DNA of 46,304 nucleotides from a virus: positions 1 to 46,304 of the IMG/VR virus record IMGVR_UViG_3300025889_000200; one strand, given 5' to 3'. The position numbers were made by a program, and so were the translations under genes. Each line of letters starts with the position of its first letter. Position 1 is the first letter of the stretch. The notes under the pieces are model-generated. The model had not been told where the DNA came from, ran no database searches, and saw only the letters and a list, made by a program, of their open reading frames with translations. Of this stretch, positions 16,701 to 25,047 are shown piece by piece.

Positions 16701-18692
16701 TTTGCTGAGTTAAATAATATTAACTTGAGCAATGAACAACAAGCATTGTTGCAGGAATCTTCTGAGAATCTTCAAATAGAACTATCTGAGTTGTCTAACG
16801 AACAACAGATGGCCCTCTCTATGTTGCAAACTAAAGCAGCATTAATGGGTCAGAACTTGTCGAATGAACAACAGTCTGCAATGCTTGCATCTACTCAAGC
16901 ATTTGAAGCTGCTAATTTTAATGCTAATGCTCAACAACAAGCCTTTATGCAAGATGCCTCAGCTCAAGCTGCTCTTGAAGGACGTGCTCTTGACATACGT
17001 CAACAGACTTCCCTGTTTAATGCAGCTCGTATTGCTACAGTCAACGACATGAACTTGACTAACGAACAACAAGTATTGTTAGCTGAATCTGCAGAAAACT
17101 TGCAAATTGAATTACAAGATTTATCTAATCGCCAACAAACCTCTCTTGCTAACGCACAGTTACGTGCAGCTCTTCAAGGTAAAACGCTTGATAATCAACA
17201 ACAAGCTGCAATCCTAAATGCAGAACAGTATGCAGAGATGGAGAAGATTAATCTTAGTAATAAACAACAAGCGTTTATTCAAGATGCTGTAGCTAAGGCT
17301 TCTTTAGAAGGTAGGGCATTAGATAATCGTCAACAAGCGGCACTCTTTAATGCTGCTCGTGCAGCTGATGTTGCTGATATGACTTTAAACAATGAGCAAC
17401 AAGCTCTCATCTTACAGTCTAACCAAGAGTTTGATCAAGATATTACTAACTTGTCGAATAGACAGCAAACATCCTTGGCTAATGCGCAACTTCGTGCAGC
17501 TTTGCAAGGTAAAGTTCTTGACAATCAACAACAAGAAGCTATAATTAATGCAGAGCGTTATGCTGAAGTAAATAATATTACTGTTACTAATAAACAACAA
17601 GCCATTATTCAAGAGTATGTATCACGTACTACTATGGAGGGTAAGACCCTTGATAATGAGCAACAAGCTCGTATCTTTAATGTATCTAATCAGATACAAG
17701 AACGTGGTATTGAACTAAGTAATCAACAACAAGTTAATCTATTTAACTCTACAAATAACTTAGAAGTTGATATGGCTAACCTGTCTAATAAACAACAGAC
17801 AGAACTAGCTAATGCTCAAATTGAAGCAGCACTTCGTGGTCAAGAATTATCTAACAAACAACAAGCTAACGTTATTAATGCTGCACGTATTAGTGAAATT
17901 GCTAATATCAATTTCAATGCAGAGCAACAAAGAGAGATTGAAAATGCTAGACTTGCAAGTAGTGTTGACCTTGCTAACTTGGATAGTAAAAGCGCTAAGA
18001 TGCTTGCTGAGATGGCGCAGCTTGCCTCTATGGATATGGCAGCTCTTAATAATCGTCAGCAAGCTGAAGTTCAAAACGCACAGAACTTCTTACAAATGGA
18101 CTTATCTAACTTAGATAACGAACAACAAACAGCTATCTTTAAATCTCAACAAAACATTGCTGCATTGTTTAATGATCAAGCTGCTGAGAATGCTAGATTA
18201 CAATTTAACGCTGCCTCTGAAAACCAGATCAATCAATTCTTTGCAGATCTTCAAGTTAATGTAAATAAATTTAATGCAGATCAAGCTAACGCTATCAAGC
18301 AGTTCAATGCTGGGGAGACCAACACTGTATCTAAATTTAACGCTCAACTGGAGTCTGTTCGTGACCAGTTTAATGCTAGTAATGCATTGGTTATTGAACA
18401 AGCTAATACCAAGTGGCGTCAAGATATTGCTACAATGGATACAGCTGCACAGAATGAAGCTAATATGATGGCTGCTAAAATGGCTGCAGATATTACCTCA
18501 GCTGTGATGGATCAAATCTGGCAACGTGAACGAGATCTTATGTCGTTTGCATTTACTGCAATGGAAAGTATGGCAGATAGGAACCTTGATATACTACTTG
18601 CAGATAAAGATCTGGAGTCTATAAGAGATCAGATTGATGCATCTGATGAAGCTTCAAGAACCTATCTCATAACTAAACTATTACTGGGTTAA
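13770..18692 (+). CDS. Giant internal virion / ejection protein with 22-residue repeats
   Basis: This 1640-residue protein is probably injected with the DNA or forms part of the ejection apparatus. Residues 1-60 form a small helical domain. Residues 90-250 are Thr/Asp-rich and likely disordered. An EF-hand/dockerin-like calcium loop (YDLNKDGEI) occurs near residues 281-289. Residues 370-760 alternate Ala/Thr-rich helices and linkers. A hydrophobic Ala/Met/Gly-rich stretch lies at about 840-885. Residues 898-1469 are 26 tandem 22-residue repeats, followed by four 11-residue KFNA/QFNA repeats (about 1493-1536) and a charged C-terminal helix. The gene precedes the tail lysozyme and the other ejection proteins. 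The alternative start at 13779 is possible because no strong ribosome site is obvious. Confidence 0.75.
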   Translation: MDKMEFAGFTPQQKYTLLKSMDYKGSAQSDEMDAFLASSPRAASMMGEYTKIAQQRVSGKPLSGIGMQEGGTVINPRNNITGGTNPDIEEELDNPPVTNDPVPEDLEAADITGGYDPTIVSDVIPKVEGEATTKPVSLTDIVDFNTTTDVSSGITTTPADSNTDQLFETTGTSLLNTEANLSEDPLSIDMSNPSDSNVTAYLQTINKDYPTPEDRYNWAQGRIASRDVKTPVEAQTLAYIIGTSPSYTSTTGTGMDWAKFSEDILNHVVNLPGFTEYDPLYDLNKDGEITLSDATSSLKYAVDLQAPPEDWQVPSGYLKNSTSAASNSGNNSTTSGINTMAAQTSGYKGVGSSTTAAGGTPLNELQNSLATKRQELAAMSAEDITGETGQALAAEIQTLEDRIAIAQQNIAEGAPSGAEVVTAGMADPMRLVTTPDVATITTDPNQFIAAGTGKVTDTTAADTTTVTDTSQAGAVTTPDAATYTADKVSDDVTAETAKLSAAQLDNLTKTISAQDYTLEELNFLGFDAAQIDQYQKVKDITDIPDLTEEQKLKAAVLADVELPIAVAKTLTFDPIKYKADAAKFTGDTPKATAATDYDLGTISGVTAEVKAAELVTAAGGDAKAAQATAQQSLKKIQADFATGKVTADQLAAAQTQYDNIITSIVSGSVTGDMIVKAAGVGLSAEQSADIISKYNSSIDAVKGKVSDGETITAQDTYNLDPTKVAEITKTKVVDPATTTDFPQGSAATTEYDSTVSGARGEVGSNELVAAEGIGINKELVAQSVYGVAKTMEQVNESAIMKAATATFSQSALAEASVGVPEAMSTVQGQLSSLMNQFKDGTPAWAAGAMRAATALMNSRGLGGSSMAGAAITQAALESALPIAVQDATFYQEMQMTNLSNRQAVSLANAAAVQGIELQNLDNMQAAALKNSTQAFELQSQNLSNLQETVLANLNVKASIQNKSLDINTQAAVANAARFAELNNINLSNEQQALLQESSENLQIELSELSNEQQMALSMLQTKAALMGQNLSNEQQSAMLASTQAFEAANFNANAQQQAFMQDASAQAALEGRALDIRQQTSLFNAARIATVNDMNLTNEQQVLLAESAENLQIELQDLSNRQQTSLANAQLRAALQGKTLDNQQQAAILNAEQYAEMEKINLSNKQQAFIQDAVAKASLEGRALDNRQQAALFNAARAADVADMTLNNEQQALILQSNQEFDQDITNLSNRQQTSLANAQLRAALQGKVLDNQQQEAIINAERYAEVNNITVTNKQQAIIQEYVSRTTMEGKTLDNEQQARIFNVSNQIQERGIELSNQQQVNLFNSTNNLEVDMANLSNKQQTELANAQIEAALRGQELSNKQQANVINAARISEIANINFNAEQQREIENARLASSVDLANLDSKSAKMLAEMAQLASMDMAALNNRQQAEVQNAQNFLQMDLSNLDNEQQTAIFKSQQNIAALFNDQAAENARLQFNAASENQINQFFADLQVNVNKFNADQANAIKQFNAGETNTVSKFNAQLESVRDQFNASNALVIEQANTKWRQDIATMDTAAQNEANMMAAKMAADITSAVMDQIWQRERDLMSFAFTAMESMADRNLDILLADKDLESIRDQIDASDEASRTYLITKLLLG
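16461..18176 (+). repeat. 26 tandem 22-residue (66 bp) repeats with a 110-residue super-period
   Basis: Every unit is exactly 22 residues. The consensus is LSNxQQxxLxNAxxxAxLxGxx, starting at residue 898 (16461). Units five apart resemble each other most: for example LSNRQQTSLANAQLRAALQG occurs in units 11 and 16 and is echoed in unit 21. A 330-base super-repeat is therefore visible. After the last unit the period drops to 11 residues (four KFNA/QFNA units). Repeats of 11 and 22 residues are the hallmark of hendecad coiled coils, so a long, nearly straight helical rod of about 570 residues is expected. Confidence 0.95.
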
Positions 18693-18702
18693 GGAATAAT
18701 AA

Positions 18703-19479
18703 ATGTCTTATCGTCAATTTCATATGCAAGCTATCAACCAAGCAGATCGTATTCTCTCTGGTGAATTTAAACAAGAGAGGGAAGTTAAGTCTGCGGCTAG
18801 AGAACAACGTGGTGTAATGCGTAAGCAAAAGATAGCTAGTGCTGCTGAAGATACTACAGAAGAACTTGACAGTGTAGCTAAGTCTCAAAACTCTGTTCTT
18901 AAATACCTATTACCTATTCGTGAAGATAATATGAAACTAGAAGAGGGTGTAAAAGTAGCTTCAACTGGTAATGAAGAGCTTATAGATATGGCAGAGTCAG
19001 CTTCTGTTCAAATATCTGCAGATGCTGAAGATGTAGGTATGCGATTAGTTGGAGACTTAGAAGAAGCTTTAGGTATAAGCCAAGTTCAAGCAGCAGCTAT
19101 CGTAGGTAATCTTGCTCATGAAACATCTGACTTTAAATTTATGCAGGAACTTAAACCTGTCGTAAAAGGATCTCGTGGTGGTTATGGATTTGCTCAATGG
19201 ACTGGAACTAGACGAAAAGAGTTTGAGTCTTGGGCTTCAGAAAATGAATTAGATTTAAACTCATACGAAGCTAACTTCGGATTCTTGATGCATGAGATAC
19301 AAAACACACGAGAGGGTAGATTCCTAGAAAAATTAGAAGCTACTGATAATATAGAAGATGCTACAAGAGTTGTTTCGGAGGGATACCTAAGGCCTGGAAA
19401 ACCTATGATGTCTTCTAGAATTAAATACTCTAAAAAATATTTTAGCGAAGATCAATCAAATGGGTTAATGTCGAGGTAA
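18703..19479 (+). CDS. Virion-associated tail lysozyme
   Basis: This 258-residue protein has a charged helical N-terminus (1-110). A lysozyme-like domain at about 118-245 resembles the phage tail lysozyme family (PF18013 type). The motif GNLAHETSDF places a candidate catalytic Glu at residue 140. GYGFAQWTGTRR (160-171) is the conserved substrate-cleft segment. It would cut peptidoglycan during DNA entry, acting from the virion and not for release. It lies between two ejection-protein genes, the usual place for such an enzyme in T7-like phages. It has a TAAGGA site 8 bases before the ATG. Confidence 0.8.
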   Translation: MSYRQFHMQAINQADRILSGEFKQEREVKSAAREQRGVMRKQKIASAAEDTTEELDSVAKSQNSVLKYLLPIREDNMKLEEGVKVASTGNEELIDMAESASVQISADAEDVGMRLVGDLEEALGISQVQAAAIVGNLAHETSDFKFMQELKPVVKGSRGGYGFAQWTGTRRKEFESWASENELDLNSYEANFGFLMHEIQNTREGRFLEKLEATDNIEDATRVVSEGYLRPGKPMMSSRIKYSKKYFSEDQSNGLMSR

Positions 19480-19482
19480 CAA

Positions 19483-20010
19483 ATGTCAAAGAAATTTATG
19501 AGGCCTATTCCTGGGCAATCACTAACATCAAATCCTGGTAATGCTCCTTACGAAAAGCCTCCAGAAATTAACGATATAGAAGAAGCTATTGAAATGCATC
19601 TTGATAGGCTTGCTGATCAAGAGACTATGGAAGAGGCTTTGTTCTTTCTAGAAATGGGTGTAGACCTCCAGACATTAGTAGAGGGTATACTTCGAAGTGC
19701 TGTTATGGCAGGTAAACACAGCATTGATATTAGTATTCTAGCTGGTCCTGTACTGCATGAGTTTATTCGTGGCACAGCTGTGGCCTCTGGTATAGACTTT
19801 GAAGAAGGTATAGAAGATAAAGAAGGTAAGAAGATTCAAACCTATGCACGTAATAAAATGCGTAGTGCTCGTATGCTATCTAAGATGGGTTACGATGAGC
19901 CTGTAGAAATGCAAAAAGAATCTCCGACAATGGAAGAACCTGTGGCTGAAGAGCCTTCAGTTATGCCTGAGGAAGAGCCAGCAGGACTTATGTCAAGGAG
20001 GGTTATGTAA
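19483..20010 (+). CDS. Conserved marine-phage virion protein, function unknown
   Basis: This 175-residue acidic protein starts MSKKFMRPIPGQSLTSNPGN, followed by APYEKPPE. It resembles a protein family often found in marine podo- and myoviruses near structural genes. Residues 25-105 are helical and contain a hydrophobic patch around 65-100 (GILRSAVMAGKHSIDISILA). Residues 140-170 are Pro/Glu-rich and likely disordered. It overlaps the following gene by one base (TAATG), and the operon runs through all neighbouring virion genes. No enzyme motif was found. Confidence 0.7.
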   Translation: MSKKFMRPIPGQSLTSNPGNAPYEKPPEINDIEEAIEMHLDRLADQETMEEALFFLEMGVDLQTLVEGILRSAVMAGKHSIDISILAGPVLHEFIRGTAVASGIDFEEGIEDKEGKKIQTYARNKMRSARMLSKMGYDEPVEMQKESPTMEEPVAEEPSVMPEEEPAGLMSRRVM

Positions 20011-20909
20011 TGGCTTTAGGATTAAAACGTGGTGGTTGGCAAGGGGTTGCTGAAGCTTTTAAAGATTGGGAACGTGAAGAGTTGGAAGAAAGACGTTTTG
20101 AACGTCAGCTCTTAGAACAAAGACGTAACACTCTTGTACCTTACCTTACTAAGGCTCACCAAGCTAATCTAAAAAATCAATCAGAAGCTAGAGGAGTCTT
20201 AAGTTTTTTTAATAACAGACTTACTGATAGTTCTGAGGCAGAGAAGAAAGCCTTTATGAATATCATAAGGGATAATCCTGAAATGGGTAAGAGTATTTAT
20301 TCTGCCGTATTAAAGAATGAAGATAAGTATCCAGGATTAGAGTTAAAAGGTTCTAAACTAGTACAGTTTTCTAATATTATTGAACAGACTAAACCTGATG
20401 ATATGTCTATAGAGGATTGGACAGAGGAAGCTGCCTCTCGTGTCTATGAATCTAATGCTAACACTATAAGTGAGATGTTAGAATCCGTATTAGGTGCTGA
20501 AGATTTAGACACCATGCCTACATTAGTGGATGTCTTAGAAGCTACAGCAACTGATCCTGGAATCCCTGGAGGTTTGCCTGATATACGCAGTCCAGTGGGT
20601 ATGCGTCCAGAGGAAGAAAAGAAATATATGGATGCAGTGTATCGTAATGTAGAAGCTGAGCTTAATAGGAAGATTGCAAATCTTAGTCAACAGATTACTG
20701 AGAGAAAGGGTCTAGATAACGAAGCTTTGTCGGTTGAGCTTACTAGACTTCAAACATTGAAGTCAGAAGCTGATGATAATCCATACAATGTATTATTTGA
20801 GTTCCCTGATTTAACTCAGTCAATCTTAAGTAATATCCAAGCTAATGATCCCTATATTGAAAGTTCAAACTTGTTTAGAACCTTTATGCAACCTATTGGA
20901 AATATGTAA
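20010..20909 (+). CDS. Helical internal virion protein
   Basis: This 299-residue, highly charged, mostly helical protein has a Glu/Arg-rich N-terminal coiled coil (residues 18-50). Two helical bundles follow, joined by a Pro/Gly-rich linker at about 185-205 (DPGIPGGLPDIRSPVG). It sits between the lysozyme module and the 1184-residue ejection protein with one-base overlaps on both sides. That context and composition suggest an internal core or ejection protein. Sequence motifs do not identify the precise role. Confidence 0.6.
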   Translation: MALGLKRGGWQGVAEAFKDWEREELEERRFERQLLEQRRNTLVPYLTKAHQANLKNQSEARGVLSFFNNRLTDSSEAEKKAFMNIIRDNPEMGKSIYSAVLKNEDKYPGLELKGSKLVQFSNIIEQTKPDDMSIEDWTEEAASRVYESNANTISEMLESVLGAEDLDTMPTLVDVLEATATDPGIPGGLPDIRSPVGMRPEEEKKYMDAVYRNVEAELNRKIANLSQQITERKGLDNEALSVELTRLQTLKSEADDNPYNVLFEFPDLTQSILSNIQANDPYIESSNLFRTFMQPIGNM

Positions 20910-23900
20910 TGACAGAATTAGAATTACAGATCAGACGTGCATATTCAATAGGGGATATGCAAACTGTCCGTAAGCTTCAAAATCAAATGAAGACAGGTGC
21001 AATAAATAGTGCTGAAGCTTCTAAAGTTTTTACTATGCCTGATTCAGAGGATATGGAACAGGTAGAAAAAACTGTACCTAGATTTAATAAAGATATTACC
21101 TATACTCCAACTACAGTCTTAGCTGATGAAGACGCTATGAACATTATGAGAAAGTATATGTACTCTTTCGAAGGTGTTACCCCTGATGTAGAAGATGAAG
21201 AGTTAGTAGATATGTACCTATCTAAGATGCGCAAGTTTGCATCAGGTCAATCTGTAGTTACTGTCAATGAAGCCTTACAACTTCAAAAAGCAGAAGATGA
21301 TAAACTTGCTCAAGCTGGGCAAGCATATGATTTATACGACAGGTTTGAAGGTATCTTTTCGGATGACTTTACTTGGGGTGAAACCTTTGATGGGTTAGGT
21401 ACTTATGCAAGATCTATTATTGTAGACCCTACTAACTTAGTTGGATTGGGTATAGGTGGACTGGTATCTAAGGTAGGTAGTAGGGGTGGTAGTATCGCAC
21501 TTAAACAGATAGCTAAAAAAGCTTCTGAGAATGCTATTAAAAAAGCTACAGCAAAAGGTGCTACAGCAGAGGCTGCTCAACTGGCAGGTAAACAAGCAGC
21601 CCAAAAAGCTACAGAAAAAGCTGCACGTAGCTCTGCTATATCCACTAGCTTAAAGACTCAAGCAGCAAAGCAAGCGGCAGCTGCTACTGCTGTTGATACC
21701 ACATTAGCTCTTGGTGTAGATTATGCATATCAGTATGGCATGTTGCAAACAGGGAAGCAAGAAGAATACTCTGCATTTCAAGGAGGTCTTACAGCACTTG
21801 GATCATTAGGTGCTGGTATGCTTAGTCTTGGACTTGATGTAGCCAGTGCTACACGTAGAGCTGTAGCAGGTGCTGAAAAGACTGCAACAGAAGCCTTGTA
21901 TGGTGTAGACGTAGCTAAGAAAGTTGCTGAGAGATCAGCTATGGAACTTAATGCAGATCAGTTTGTATCTGACATGAAGAGTTTCTTTGACTCATTTGAG
22001 GGAGGTAACTTTCCTGGATTTGCAGAACGTGTAGCTGAAGGTGCAGCTATATCTTCTAAAGGTGAACTTCCTAGAACACCTAGCGATACCCTGTTCTTTA
22101 AATACTTTTTACTAGGTAATGATGACTTAGGGGTGAAAGGTTTAGCTCAATCACTCTATGACTCTGGTGTTCGTATACAAGGCCCAAGATATAAAGGTGA
22201 TAATGTTACTAGTTTTATGTCTGATGTCCTGTCACAATTACCAGAAGAAGCTAAGAATGATTTTGTAGATGCATTTCGTAAAGGTGTTGGAGGTAAGATA
22301 CCTGACTATAAAAACTACAGCGTAGAAGATATTGCTAACTTGCTTTCAGAAAAGACAAGTGATGGCGCTAAAGTACTTAATATTCAATCTCAGATTTCAC
22401 GTATGTTTAAGTCTGAAGGTATTGACCCTAATACAGGTACTATTGATAGTGCTTTAAGCAAGATGTACACTGAGATACCACCCAGACTTATTACAGGTGC
22501 CAAGTCTCGTAACCTATCTTATTATCAAAACCTCTTAGTTCAAACTATTGTAGCTAATCCAGGAACTACAGCTCTTAACATTAAGGGTGGTTTAATACGA
22601 GGTGCAGTGGACTCTACTGCAGATGTAGTTAAAGGTGCTTTGTACACAACAGCTGGAATGACTGGTGTATTGACTGGTGATTGGAAAACTTTAAACAAGG
22701 GTGTTCAATTAATAAGAATGCAAGGTAAACGTGCTGTTAATCTTGTTACACCTGACGCTACAAAAGAACAAGCTATGTCGTACATTGCTATGAGACCTGA
22801 AGTTGAGGATACTTTATTTAGGTACTTGAGTGGTGGTGTTGATAACAAAACTTTAGCTGATCAATTTAATATTGATATTAGTAAGAGACCTGATGTTATG
22901 TTAGCAGAAGGTTATAAAAACTTTGCTCAAAAGATGTATCTTGTACAAGCTCAAGATAGATTTTTCAAGACTCAAAACTTTATGTATTACATAGATAAGG
23001 GTATCAGAGAAGAGTATGGTCAAACGTATCAGGAGTTCTTAAACAGAGCTGACATAGCTGCTGAGATGGCTACTGAAAAGTACGCAGCCTTAGAATTAAA
23101 AGCTGTAGACGACACTAATAAAAGTGTGTTTGCTAAATCTTTTTCTAGCCGTGCCACACTTCAAAAGAATCCAGTAGAGTTTATTGCTACTACGATTGAA
23201 GAGATTCGTAAGGTTCCTTTACTAGGTGCCGCTGCTCCTTTTGGTCAGTTCTTTAATAACACTATTGATTTTATGGCTGACTACTCTGGTGCTAAACTAG
23301 CCTATCGTTTAGCTGGTGCTGGTGAGGGACGTAATATTGATAGTCTTACTGAAGCTGGATCAAGAGCTGCTGTAGGTTGGACAGGCGCTTGGTATCTCTC
23401 TGACAGTGAGAAGGAGTACATCAAGGAAGGTCTTTCTTGGGATCAAGTAAGGGATGAAGACGGTCAAATAATTACAAAAGAATATGATTACCCAGAGTCA
23501 TTATTTAAAATGGCTGGTCGTATGATTGCTCATGTAAGACTTGGTAATGATATACCTGAAGATCTTTGGAAACAAGCGACTGATACATTTGGTGTTAAAG
23601 CCTTTGCACGTAATTTAGAAACAGGTGTTCAAGATGTAACAGATCTTGGTGCAAGTTTAAGAGATGCATTTGTTGGTATGGATAAACTTCAGTTTGAAGA
23701 TTTTGTAAAGGGTCTTTCAACTGTTGCAGCACCTTGGGTAAGTGGATACACTAGGCCCATAGACCCTATCAACCAAGTTGTTGGTGCATTAAGTCCTGAT
23801 GGACAAGTGATTATGGATCGGAAGCAAGGTATAGAAGGGGTTAATAATTCTCTTCGTTACATTGACCAGATCTTTTTAGCTATTACAGATTCTATTGAGG

Positions 23901-24463
23901 GAGAAGGCGCTGGTTTAGAGATGTTAGGTACAGAAGAAAAAGCTTCTGCTACTGCAGAGAACATACAAACCATAGGTAAGGTACTAGGTTATAGGACTGT
24001 GCCTGAGCAGACCTATACACAAAAAATGTTTAATAGTATTGAGAAACCTGACTGGAATACAGGTATTTACACAGAGATTCCAGAGGCTAACAATAGAGTT
24101 AATGAGATTATTAAGCCTATCTTGGAGAATCGTGCTTATAGACTTATGGTTTCATCTAGGTATGATGATCTTAATATACGGCAAAAGCAAAAAGCTGTTA
24201 GTATTGTGCTATCGGAAGCACGTAAATCTGCTATGGAAGTTATGGAGTTATCTTTAATTGTAGAGGATCAACAACTTTCTAAACTATTTAAGTTGTATCG
24301 AGATCACTCTACTAAAAAGATTGATGAAGGTTTAGAAAGACTAGGCTTAAGTGATATACCTTATCAAGACTTAAACCTAGCACAATTAGACAATCTAACT
24401 AAAGTTGTAAAAAATATGGACAAAGAAGTAACAGACGTATTTGGTCTATCTCTCGGTGACTAG
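20909..24463 (+). CDS. Large internal virion (DNA ejection) protein
   Basis: This 1184-residue protein resembles the large core proteins of T7-like phages by size and position. Residues 1-130 are charged. At about 170-310 there is an Ala/Lys-rich amphipathic helical stretch flanked by hydrophobic glycine-rich segments (LVGLGIGGLVSKVG and GLTALGSLGAGMLSLGLDVA), suited to membrane insertion. The rest is helical, with hydrophobic segments near 550-590 and 750-775. No transglycosylase motif is obvious; the separate lysozyme gene upstream may supply that function. Its TAG stop overlaps the stop of the convergent leftward gene in a shared CTAG. Confidence 0.7.
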   Translation: MTELELQIRRAYSIGDMQTVRKLQNQMKTGAINSAEASKVFTMPDSEDMEQVEKTVPRFNKDITYTPTTVLADEDAMNIMRKYMYSFEGVTPDVEDEELVDMYLSKMRKFASGQSVVTVNEALQLQKAEDDKLAQAGQAYDLYDRFEGIFSDDFTWGETFDGLGTYARSIIVDPTNLVGLGIGGLVSKVGSRGGSIALKQIAKKASENAIKKATAKGATAEAAQLAGKQAAQKATEKAARSSAISTSLKTQAAKQAAAATAVDTTLALGVDYAYQYGMLQTGKQEEYSAFQGGLTALGSLGAGMLSLGLDVASATRRAVAGAEKTATEALYGVDVAKKVAERSAMELNADQFVSDMKSFFDSFEGGNFPGFAERVAEGAAISSKGELPRTPSDTLFFKYFLLGNDDLGVKGLAQSLYDSGVRIQGPRYKGDNVTSFMSDVLSQLPEEAKNDFVDAFRKGVGGKIPDYKNYSVEDIANLLSEKTSDGAKVLNIQSQISRMFKSEGIDPNTGTIDSALSKMYTEIPPRLITGAKSRNLSYYQNLLVQTIVANPGTTALNIKGGLIRGAVDSTADVVKGALYTTAGMTGVLTGDWKTLNKGVQLIRMQGKRAVNLVTPDATKEQAMSYIAMRPEVEDTLFRYLSGGVDNKTLADQFNIDISKRPDVMLAEGYKNFAQKMYLVQAQDRFFKTQNFMYYIDKGIREEYGQTYQEFLNRADIAAEMATEKYAALELKAVDDTNKSVFAKSFSSRATLQKNPVEFIATTIEEIRKVPLLGAAAPFGQFFNNTIDFMADYSGAKLAYRLAGAGEGRNIDSLTEAGSRAAVGWTGAWYLSDSEKEYIKEGLSWDQVRDEDGQIITKEYDYPESLFKMAGRMIAHVRLGNDIPEDLWKQATDTFGVKAFARNLETGVQDVTDLGASLRDAFVGMDKLQFEDFVKGLSTVAAPWVSGYTRPIDPINQVVGALSPDGQVIMDRKQGIEGVNNSLRYIDQIFLAITDSIEGEGAGLEMLGTEEKASATAENIQTIGKVLGYRTVPEQTYTQKMFNSIEKPDWNTGIYTEIPEANNRVNEIIKPILENRAYRLMVSSRYDDLNIRQKQKAVSIVLSEARKSAMEVMELSLIVEDQQLSKLFKLYRDHSTKKIDEGLERLGLSDIPYQDLNLAQLDNLTKVVKNMDKEVTDVFGLSLGD

Positions 24464-24675
24464 TCGTCATCTTCTAGCATGTAATCTGCCCAGTCGTATG
24501 CCTCCCGTTTTACCTCAGACATACGTCCAGCCCCTCGACCACTCGCAAGTATTCCAGCTAAGGCTTGTCCTGCTAGATACCTACGAGAGGTGAGGGGTTT
24601 TATTTTAGGTAAGGGCTTCTTCTTCTTTTGCCTATACTCTTTTGCTTCAAGCTCTAAGTTTGTTTTTACGTTCAT
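24460..24675 (-). CDS. Small basic protein, last gene of the leftward operon
   Basis: This 71-residue protein has a strongly basic first half (EYRQKKKKPLPKIKPLTSRR). A Gly/Ala-rich centre (GQALAGILASGRGAGR) and an acidic C-terminus (YMLEDDD) follow. The basic part could bind nucleic acid; that is inference. Its start overlaps the preceding small gene by 29 bases. Its stop and the stop of the converging rightward gene share the palindrome CTAG, so no room exists for a terminator between the two operons. Confidence 0.6.
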   Translation of the reverse strand: MNVKTNLELEAKEYRQKKKKPLPKIKPLTSRRYLAGQALAGILASGRGAGRMSEVKREAYDWADYMLEDDD

Positions 24676-24817
24676 ATTCCTGAACTCTTTTCAAGTTTTC
24701 AAAGTAGGCTTTAGTAAAGCCATACTCCCAGTCACGATTGTTACGTGATCCTCTATCATAAGGATTACTTAACTTACCCTTATAAAAATCTTTTTTGCCT
24801 TGATCGAATGGCCTCAT
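24647..24817 (-). CDS. Small conserved phage protein (56 residues)
   Basis: The reading frame encodes a 56-residue charged protein starting MRPFDQGKKDFYKGKLSNPY and ending with a Lys/Arg/Glu-rich helix. It overlaps the upstream DUF3310 gene in an ATGA and the downstream gene by 29 bases, matching the tight packing of the operon. Similar short proteins with an F-x-x-G-x-x-x-F/Y pattern and an RGxRNxxWExGF-like segment occur in marine phages. Function unknown. Confidence 0.65.
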   Translation of the reverse strand: MRPFDQGKKDFYKGKLSNPYDRGSRNNRDWEYGFTKAYFENLKRVQEYERKNKLRA

Positions 24818-25047
24818 TTATGTACCTCTTTCATAGCCTCTCGCATTTTTTGAAGATACCAATCAGCTTTGTTAATATCTTCAACAGGGTTACTTTTATA
24901 TCTATGTCTATGTTGGTACTTAATTAAGTTACCGTGACAATAAGCAATGAACCCCTCTAAACCTAAGACCTGTTTTATATAGTCGATACATTCAACCTCT
25001 CCTGTATTATAATGAAAGGGTTTTTCTACTGGATCGTACTCTGACAT
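24814..25047 (-). CDS. DUF3310 family protein
   Basis: This 77-residue protein contains the typical DUF3310 pattern: an N-terminal PxHY motif (KPFHYNTGEVECIDYI), a central GFIAYCHGNLIKYQHRHRYK segment, and a C-terminal D-x-x-KADWYLQKM helix. DUF3310 proteins are common in phage replication or nucleotide-metabolism clusters, but their biochemical role is not firmly established; some are annotated nucleotide kinase-like. Here it sits downstream of the RNR gene, which fits a nucleotide-related role. Full-length for the family. Confidence 0.8.
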   Translation of the reverse strand: MSEYDPVEKPFHYNTGEVECIDYIKQVLGLEGFIAYCHGNLIKYQHRHRYKSNPVEDINKADWYLQKMREAMKEVHK

